DNA of 40,635 nucleotides from a virus, in the IMG/VR virus record IMGVR_UViG_3300020000_000004, positions 1-40,635 of that record; one strand, written 5' to 3'. The notes beneath the pieces are model-generated. The model searched no databases, was not told the origin of the DNA, and saw only the letters and a list, made by a program, of their open reading frames with translations. Positions 36,044 to 40,635 of this stretch are shown one piece after another. A program made the translations under genes and the position numbers. The first letter of the stretch is position 1. Every line of letters begins with the position of its first letter.

Positions 36044-36133
36044 TGAGGGTGACCCTCTTCGCGCTAAGCCTGCGTAAGGTTATCAGCTTCTCTTATAGGC
36101 AGAAAAGAGACTCGCCATCTCAAAGGAATGCAC
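36044..36133 (+). promoter_or_regulatory. Structured leader of the scaffold-capsid mRNA
   Basis: It contains the hairpin GAGGG-TGA-CCCTC (36046-36058) and an imperfect larger stem around CCT-gcgta-AGG (36068-36078). No reading frame covers it. It may stabilise the most abundant late mRNA or carry a site for a regulator; alternatively it has no function. Confidence 0.35.
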
Positions 36134-36862
36134 ATGCCAGATGAAACTAACGAGGGTGTAGAGCAAGACCCTGAAGTCGCTCAAGCTGTCCCCACAGCTG
36201 AATCTAATGATAGTGCAGAAGAAAAGCAGAAGGCGGAAACCTTTGCGAAGAAGTCGGAAGACCAAGATCGCAACTGGAAAGAAACCCGACGCAAAATGCA
36301 AGACCTTGAAAGAAAGTCAAAAGAACAAGAAGAGCTGATAGCTCAGTTAAAGGCGCCTCAAAGGCCACCAGAAATAGATGAACTAGACAAACTCGGCGAC
36401 GAAGATATCGTCACAAAAGGCCAAGCAAAAAAGCTGGCCGCAAAAATGGCCGAAGAAATTGCCTCAAGAGTCATCCGTGAGCGTGAAAACGCAACTGTAG
36501 AAGAGCGGCTTTCTTCAAAGTTCAATGACTTCAATCAAGTGGTTACAAGAGAAAACATTGAATTATTAAAAGAAACCGAACCAGAACTTGCAATGTCCTT
36601 AGCGCAAAATACTGACCAATATAGTCAGGGTGTTGCGGCCTATAAGTTACTAAAACGTCTCGGAATAGGAGTAGAAGAAGTGGCGAAAGAACCTGTCAAA
36701 GAAAAGCAGAAAGCCTTAGCTAATTCACAAAAACCTCTGTCTGTTAATGCGGTAACTAAATCTAGTGCCATCGGCAACGCGCATATGTTTGAAAATGGAC
36801 TCACTGATGAACTTAAAAAATCCCTCAGAGAAGAAATGGCCAAAGCGATTAAGGGCTTTTAG
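36134..36862 (+). CDS. Scaffolding protein
   Basis: A 242-residue protein; AAAGGA lies 6 bases before the ATG at 36134, so the ATG at 36128 is rejected. It is highly charged and helical: an acidic start (MPDETNEGVEQDPEVAQAVP), a coiled coil (TRRKMQDLERKSKEQEELIA), and a C-terminal basic/helical capsid-binding end (DELKKSLREEMAKAIKGF). Composition and location immediately before the major capsid protein match scaffolds of podoviruses. It directs prohead assembly and leaves before DNA packaging. Confidence 0.85.
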   Translation: MPDETNEGVEQDPEVAQAVPTAESNDSAEEKQKAETFAKKSEDQDRNWKETRRKMQDLERKSKEQEELIAQLKAPQRPPEIDELDKLGDEDIVTKGQAKKLAAKMAEEIASRVIRERENATVEERLSSKFNDFNQVVTRENIELLKETEPELAMSLAQNTDQYSQGVAAYKLLKRLGIGVEEVAKEPVKEKQKALANSQKPLSVNAVTKSSAIGNAHMFENGLTDELKKSLREEMAKAIKGF

Positions 36863-36891
36863 TTTTGGTTCCTAACAAAGGAACATGACTT

Positions 36892-37839
36892 ATGTCAGTA
36901 ACGACAACAAGTACTCTTCCAGCGCCTGTCCAACAGTCGTTCAGCTTTAAATTGCTGAGCGTCGCAGTTCCTTACATGATCCATAAAATCCCTGCGGATT
37001 TGAAGGCCATGCCAAGAAACGGCGGTACTACGCTGAGAATGAGACGATACAACCCGCTGGCTACTGCGCCAGTACCACTTGGGAACAGTGGAATTACACC
37101 ACCTCCCCAACAATTGACCGCCGTAAACATAGATGCCCAAATGGACTTCTATGGAACTTATATTTTGCTCAACGAACAAGTCACTCTTCAAAACCAAGAC
37201 CCAGTTTTGAATGAAGCTACTCAACGTTTAGGCGTTTCTCTTCGGGAAACTGAAGACCAATTGATGAGCTCTATGCTTGCATCAACTGCGTCCTTTATTA
37301 ACGCTGTTGGCGGAACTAACGGAGATAATCCTACTGAGATTACTCGGTCTGATATTGATGTTGTTGTACGAACACTCCGTGGAAACTCGGCTTATTCGTT
37401 CATGACAGGCGTAGAAGGCGAAAACAAATTTGGTACAGCACCAGTACGTGATGCGTATTTTGGTCTTGGCCATACAGACCTTATTGGTCAATTGGATAAC
37501 GTTAATGGATTCATCCAAAAATGGAACTATCCAAACCAGTCTTCTACTCTGGATTCAGAGTGGGGAACTGTAGCCAATATTCGTTTCTTGTTATCCCCAA
37601 TTGGTAGCACGACTCCAAATGCTTCATTATTAGGTGCAACAGTCTATAACGTTTTCTGTGTCGGTCGTGAAGCTTATGCTTCTATCGAGCAAGATGGATA
37701 TAGCGCTTCTTTCATCTATCGTCCGCCTATTTATGATTCACCATTAGCGCTCAACGCTTCTGTTGGTTACAAATTCGCTGAAGTACCAAGAATCTTAAAC
37801 GATACGTGGGTATTTAACCTACGTGTGACGCTGGCATAA
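36892..37839 (+). CDS. Major capsid protein (N4-gp56 family)
   Basis: A 315-residue HK97-fold capsid protein with AAAGGA about 9 bases before its ATG. The N4-gp56-type pattern is visible in LLSVAVPYMIHKIPADLKAM, then TLRMRRYNPLATAPVPLGNS. It continues with MDFYGTYILLNEQVTLQNQD, TQRLGVSLRETEDQLMSSML and the closing FAEVPRILNDTWVFNLRVTL. Length is in the family range, without an N-terminal delta domain, so a separate scaffold is expected and present. Codon choice is somewhat richer in C-ending codons than neighbours, as for a highly expressed gene. Confidence 0.93.
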   Translation: MSVTTTSTLPAPVQQSFSFKLLSVAVPYMIHKIPADLKAMPRNGGTTLRMRRYNPLATAPVPLGNSGITPPPQQLTAVNIDAQMDFYGTYILLNEQVTLQNQDPVLNEATQRLGVSLRETEDQLMSSMLASTASFINAVGGTNGDNPTEITRSDIDVVVRTLRGNSAYSFMTGVEGENKFGTAPVRDAYFGLGHTDLIGQLDNVNGFIQKWNYPNQSSTLDSEWGTVANIRFLLSPIGSTTPNASLLGATVYNVFCVGREAYASIEQDGYSASFIYRPPIYDSPLALNASVGYKFAEVPRILNDTWVFNLRVTLA

Positions 37840-37851
37840 GGAGAAAAAAAT

Positions 37852-38847
37852 ATGAGTTCACCAGTCAACGCACAAGTAACAGGTAGTTTTGTTTCTGATG
37901 GAAATCCGCTGATGATCAGCATTCCTTCAGGCTACTCTGATTTTAGACTAATAAATCTCACTGACATCGGTTCTACAGCTGCTAGTACGCCTGTCATGAG
38001 AGCAGAAGGCACATCTTTGATGGCTGCCGGATCTGCTTATTATAATACCAAAACTAACGGCGCTGCAACATTAGACCTTGAAATTACAACTACTACAGGT
38101 GGTTTTACTTTCATTGCTGATAGCGCGCTTTTAACTATTGGACCATCTACAGCCCTTAACGGAACTGAGGTTAACAGAGCTAATCCTGCTGTTGCAGATA
38201 CTGCGACAACAACGAATTTAGTTGCTGGATCTACAGTCGTAAGGATGTTTGGGACAACCGGAATGCTTCAAATTGCAGGATGGGATTTTACTGTTGGTAC
38301 AATCGTAGCAAGCACAAGTTTCCAATTAAAATATTTGGATAACACTGGCTTTGCTGCTGATGCTACTGCTGGTACTTTCCGTATCATCAATGCAATAGAT
38401 CGTTATTATCCAAGAGTTAGATTGATCACTGCAATTACATTAGCTACACAAGCCGTAATTACATTGTCTGTAACTCATGGATATACAGTCGGACAAGAAG
38501 TTCGGATCGTTGTTCCTGCCGCTTTTGGCATGACACAGATCAACGGACTTCTCGGAGTCATTGTTGCTGTAACAACAGGATCAACCAACACCATCACAGT
38601 GGATATTGACAGCACAGGCTTTACAGCTTTTGCTTTCCCAACATCTGCTATTGCTGCTGGCGGAGTATCCTTCCCACAAGTCGTTCCAGTTGGCGAAGCT
38701 GCTATCAATAGCATCTCCCAGCCATATGGAAACTTACTTGATGACAGAACAAGAAACGTCTCTATTACTGGAGTATTGATTGGCTCTACTGTCCAAACGG
38801 CAGATAAGCGCTATCAATGGTTCGCTAATAAAGCTACGTCGATTTAA
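37852..38847 (+). CDS. Capsid-associated protein with FCCH-like module
   Basis: A 331-residue beta-rich protein 12 bases after the capsid gene, with AAGGAG upstream. The first half has Gly/Thr-rich strands (FVSDGNPLMISIPSGYSDFR). Residues about 200-265 (TLATQAVITLSVTHGYTVGQ, then EVRIVVPAAFGMTQINGL) look like the module often annotated as a ubiquitin-activating-enzyme FCCH-type domain in phage virion proteins. A decoration or minor head role is likely from position. It is followed by a terminator, giving high expression with the capsid. Confidence 0.75.
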   Translation: MSSPVNAQVTGSFVSDGNPLMISIPSGYSDFRLINLTDIGSTAASTPVMRAEGTSLMAAGSAYYNTKTNGAATLDLEITTTTGGFTFIADSALLTIGPSTALNGTEVNRANPAVADTATTTNLVAGSTVVRMFGTTGMLQIAGWDFTVGTIVASTSFQLKYLDNTGFAADATAGTFRIINAIDRYYPRVRLITAITLATQAVITLSVTHGYTVGQEVRIVVPAAFGMTQINGLLGVIVAVTTGSTNTITVDIDSTGFTAFAFPTSAIAAGGVSFPQVVPVGEAAINSISQPYGNLLDDRTRNVSITGVLIGSTVQTADKRYQWFANKATSI

Positions 38848-38856
38848 TTAAACTTT

Positions 38857-38878
38857 GCCCCTCTTCGGAGGGGCTTTT
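38857..38878 (+). terminator. Terminator with UUCG tetraloop inside the head operon
   Basis: A perfect 7-bp stem GCCCCTC (38857-38863) / GAGGGGC (38868-38874) with the very stable C-TTCG-G loop is followed by TTTT. It lies 10 bases after one head gene and 19 before the next start, so it should lower expression of genes downstream relative to capsid. Confidence 0.85.
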
Positions 38879-38892
38879 ACTAAGGAGTAAAA

Positions 38893-39378
38893 ATGGCAAA
38901 GAATTTGAATATTGCAGCATCTATCCTTCCTACAAATGGCTCTCATATTACTAAAGAAGCGAAAGAGCTTACGAAAGAGAAAATCAAACAGTTGATTGCT
39001 GAAGAAACAGTGATTGTACGAGGAACATTTATTTGTTTTGAGAGTCCTGGTGGATCAACAGTTGTTACTGTCGGAAAATATCCTGGAATCCCTGTATTTA
39101 AGAAAACGATGAAAGATGGCGAAATGTATGACATACCTCTTTATGTCGCTAGATTTCTAAATGGAATTGATATTTCAGCAGCTGCTTTGGATACAAAACC
39201 AAGAGCTAACCAAGTTATTGGAACCTGCCAATATGGAGTTCATGGCTGGAAAATGGATAATTCTAATGATCTTAAACAAGGTCAAAGCACTGGAGATTCA
39301 GTCGTTCCAATGTCCGGCGTTACAAAACATGTCAAACGTTATGGATTCAATTTCGAATACATGGGTGGAACTGTTTAA
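38893..39378 (+). CDS. Head protein, unknown function
   Basis: A 161-residue protein with AAGGAG 6 bases before its ATG. It has KELTKEKIKQLIAEETVIVR, GTFICFESPGGSTVVTVGKY and PVFKKTMKDGEMYDIPLYVA, then FNFEYMGGTV at the end. It is a basic/beta-rich protein typical of small head-completion or decoration proteins in this position. Its stop is directly followed by the GTG of the next gene. Confidence 0.7.
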   Translation: MAKNLNIAASILPTNGSHITKEAKELTKEKIKQLIAEETVIVRGTFICFESPGGSTVVTVGKYPGIPVFKKTMKDGEMYDIPLYVARFLNGIDISAAALDTKPRANQVIGTCQYGVHGWKMDNSNDLKQGQSTGDSVVPMSGVTKHVKRYGFNFEYMGGTV

Positions 39379-39720
39379 GTGGCCACTCCAATTTGGAAGT
39401 CAGTCCGAAATTCTATAACTGCGATTACAAACGCAAATCCTGGGGTAGTCACGACATCAACTGCTCATGGCTACTTCTCAGGTTTAATTGTCCGATTTGA
39501 ATTCTTTGCTGATTTTGGTATGCAGCAACTTTTAGGCAATATTTACCCCATAATTGTCCTATCTCCAACAACTTTTAGCATAGATGCTAATACCACAACT
39601 TATGATCCATTTTTCATTTCATCCACTGTTCAAGTCCCTCAAGTCGTTGCAGTCGGTGAAATAGCAAGCACTCTGAAAAATTCAGAACAAAATTTATTAA
39701 CTCCAATTGGAGGACCTTAA
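39379..39720 (+). CDS. Small virion protein with FCCH-like module (GTG start)
   Basis: A 113-residue protein starting with a GTG immediately after the previous stop, so probably coupled. The central TNANPGVVTTSTAHGYFSGL, then IVRFEFFADFGMQQL, resembles the FCCH-like module in the 37852 and 965 proteins. The C-terminus VPQVVAVGEIASTLKNSEQN, then LLTPIGGP, also parallels the 37852 protein (FPQVVPVGEAAINSI). The two may share ancestry. Confidence 0.7.
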   Translation: MATPIWKSVRNSITAITNANPGVVTTSTAHGYFSGLIVRFEFFADFGMQQLLGNIYPIIVLSPTTFSIDANTTTYDPFFISSTVQVPQVVAVGEIASTLKNSEQNLLTPIGGP

Positions 39721-39721
39721 A

Positions 39722-40635
39722 ATGCCAAACGGTTTACCAAATCAATTAAGAGATATCATCGCCAAAGTCAGAAAAGTTACAGGACGGCCATCTAATGCCC
39801 AAATCTCTGACGCTGAAATTGTGAATTATATCAATACCTTCTATGTCTATGACATGCCACAGCATTTGAAATTGATTTCACTGCTCTACAATTATGAATT
39901 CGTCACAACTGCGAATATTCCTGCTTATGATTTCCCGACAGATACCTATTTGACTGAAATGCCCCCTGTTTATATTGGTGGCTATCAATCTTACATGACT
40001 CAAAGTCGTCAAAACTTTTTCAGAATTAATCCACAGCTCAATTTCCTACAACAGCAGGTTTATACAGGCGATGGTACTGATGGAAGTGGTGGTACATATA
40101 CAGGCCAATTTTTAACTCAAACTCCAATTTTGCCAGGATTTAAAACCAATCCACCAGGGGCATATTCAAATTCTTCTGTGGTAGATATTGAAGCAAAGTT
40201 TCTTAATTGGAATGTTTTAGTCTCAGCTTCAGGAACCCCTGATGCAACCTCTGGTATTTCACCATCTATTTCATTAATTGATGATGGCCAAGGAAATTTA
40301 TTTGATCCAACTGATAATTCAACTGATCCTACCGTCAATAGAGGAACCATAAATTATATCACAGGGGCAATCACCATAACTCTATTTTCTGCTCCAATTC
40401 CAACTGGGAATGCGATCAATGTTCAATATGTTCCCTATGTCGCATCTAGACCTACGACAGCTGTTTTCTTCCAAGATCAAATCTTGCTTTATCCAATTCC
40501 AGATCAAGGATACACAGTTTCATTTGAGGCCTATCGCTATCCAATTAGCTTCAATGTTGATAATGCAGGAAATTTCGATGGGACTTTGAATCCTCAATTG
40601 AATGAATGGTGGCAATTGCTCGCCTATGGAGCAGC
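39722..40635 (+). CDS. Head-tail adaptor-like structural protein, 5' part (continues at 1-317)
   Basis: It starts at the ATG at 39722, 1 base after the preceding stop, with GGAGG 9 bases upstream. The frame is open to the window end and continues in frame at 1-317 for a total of 367 residues. The N-terminal helices (LPNQLRDIIAKVRKVTGRPS, ISDAEIVNYINTFYVYDMPQ) match the general pattern of podovirus connector/adaptor proteins. They are followed by a long beta-rich part with Gly/Asp loops (VYTGDGTDGSGGTYTGQFLT). The adaptor role is inferred from position after head genes and before tail genes. Confidence 0.82.
   Translation, partial: MPNGLPNQLRDIIAKVRKVTGRPSNAQISDAEIVNYINTFYVYDMPQHLKLISLLYNYEFVTTANIPAYDFPTDTYLTEMPPVYIGGYQSYMTQSRQNFFRINPQLNFLQQQVYTGDGTDGSGGTYTGQFLTQTPILPGFKTNPPGAYSNSSVVDIEAKFLNWNVLVSASGTPDATSGISPSISLIDDGQGNLFDPTDNSTDPTVNRGTINYITGAITITLFSAPIPTGNAINVQYVPYVASRPTTAVFFQDQILLYPIPDQGYTVSFEAYRYPISFNVDNAGNFDGTLNPQLNEWWQLLAYGA
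40509..40635. repeat. Terminal overlap of a circular genome, copy 2
   Basis: Exact second copy of bases 1-127. It lies inside the coding sequence of the adaptor-like protein that starts at 39722. A true packaged direct terminal repeat cannot be excluded, but it would not be expected to equal a standard k-mer length or to sit in the middle of a structural gene. Confidence 0.95.

Overview
The window is the genome of a tailed, probably short-tailed (podovirus-like) bacteriophage of the class Caudoviricetes, AT-rich throughout. Bases 1-127 are repeated exactly at 40509-40635, and one reading frame runs through the join (39722 to the end, continuing at 1-317). The window is therefore a closed circle of 40,508 bp written with a 127-bp overlap. 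All hallmark packaging and capsid genes are present: small and large terminase, a P22-like portal, scaffold, and an N4-gp56-type HK97-fold major capsid protein. Head-tail adaptor and hub proteins, internal (ejection) proteins and a large set of tail fibres follow. There is no tape-measure or sheath gene, which fits a short tail. I recognise no integrase, DNA polymerase, RNA polymerase or endolysin. The host is unknown. Two phage-encoded beta-barrel proteins with signal peptides (31784-32716 and 33985-34902) point to a Gram-negative-type envelope. A chlamydia-related host is a speculation only, suggested by the inverse-autotransporter-like barrel and the missing endolysin.

Layout. 39722->317, 372-3743: adaptor, adhesin-like protein, large propeller-like hub protein and a small virion protein. 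3744-3891: two tRNA genes on the minus strand. 3892-4162: a short-repeat region bracketed by two minus-strand terminators. 4163-5295: a minus-strand pair that includes a possible RAMP/Cas7-like protein. 5406-8587: two ejection-type proteins. 8576-9128: four overlapping minus-strand microgenes, three of them membrane proteins. 9141-9480: a heavily structured noncoding region ending in a hairpin like an IS200/IS605 right end. 9617-17015: tail fibre cluster built from shared modules, with C1q/TNF-like heads, a beta-helix spike and a polyglycine adhesin.

17017-24741: replication, recombination and control. The minus strand carries a replication-type winged-helix protein, a lambda-type exonuclease and a Bet/RecT annealing protein. 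The plus strand carries a Cro-like regulator, a RusA resolvase and an HNH nuclease. Overlapping divergent promoters sit at 21507-21546, and a helically phased TGGGTA array lies at 23832-23857. 24869-27640: small coiled-coil proteins, then terminase. 27645-29662: a minus-strand operon of small proteins rich in DUF551-like members. 29745-31787: portal. 31784-35935: accessory (moron-like) genes including the two barrel proteins. 36134-39720: scaffold, capsid and further head genes.

Control. Two promoters, in front of the first fibre and the portal, share not only -35/-10 boxes but a common leader, so they are probably co-regulated late promoters. A further consensus promoter precedes the scaffold-capsid operon. 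The divergent switch at 21.5 kb probably sets recombination genes against the right early operon.
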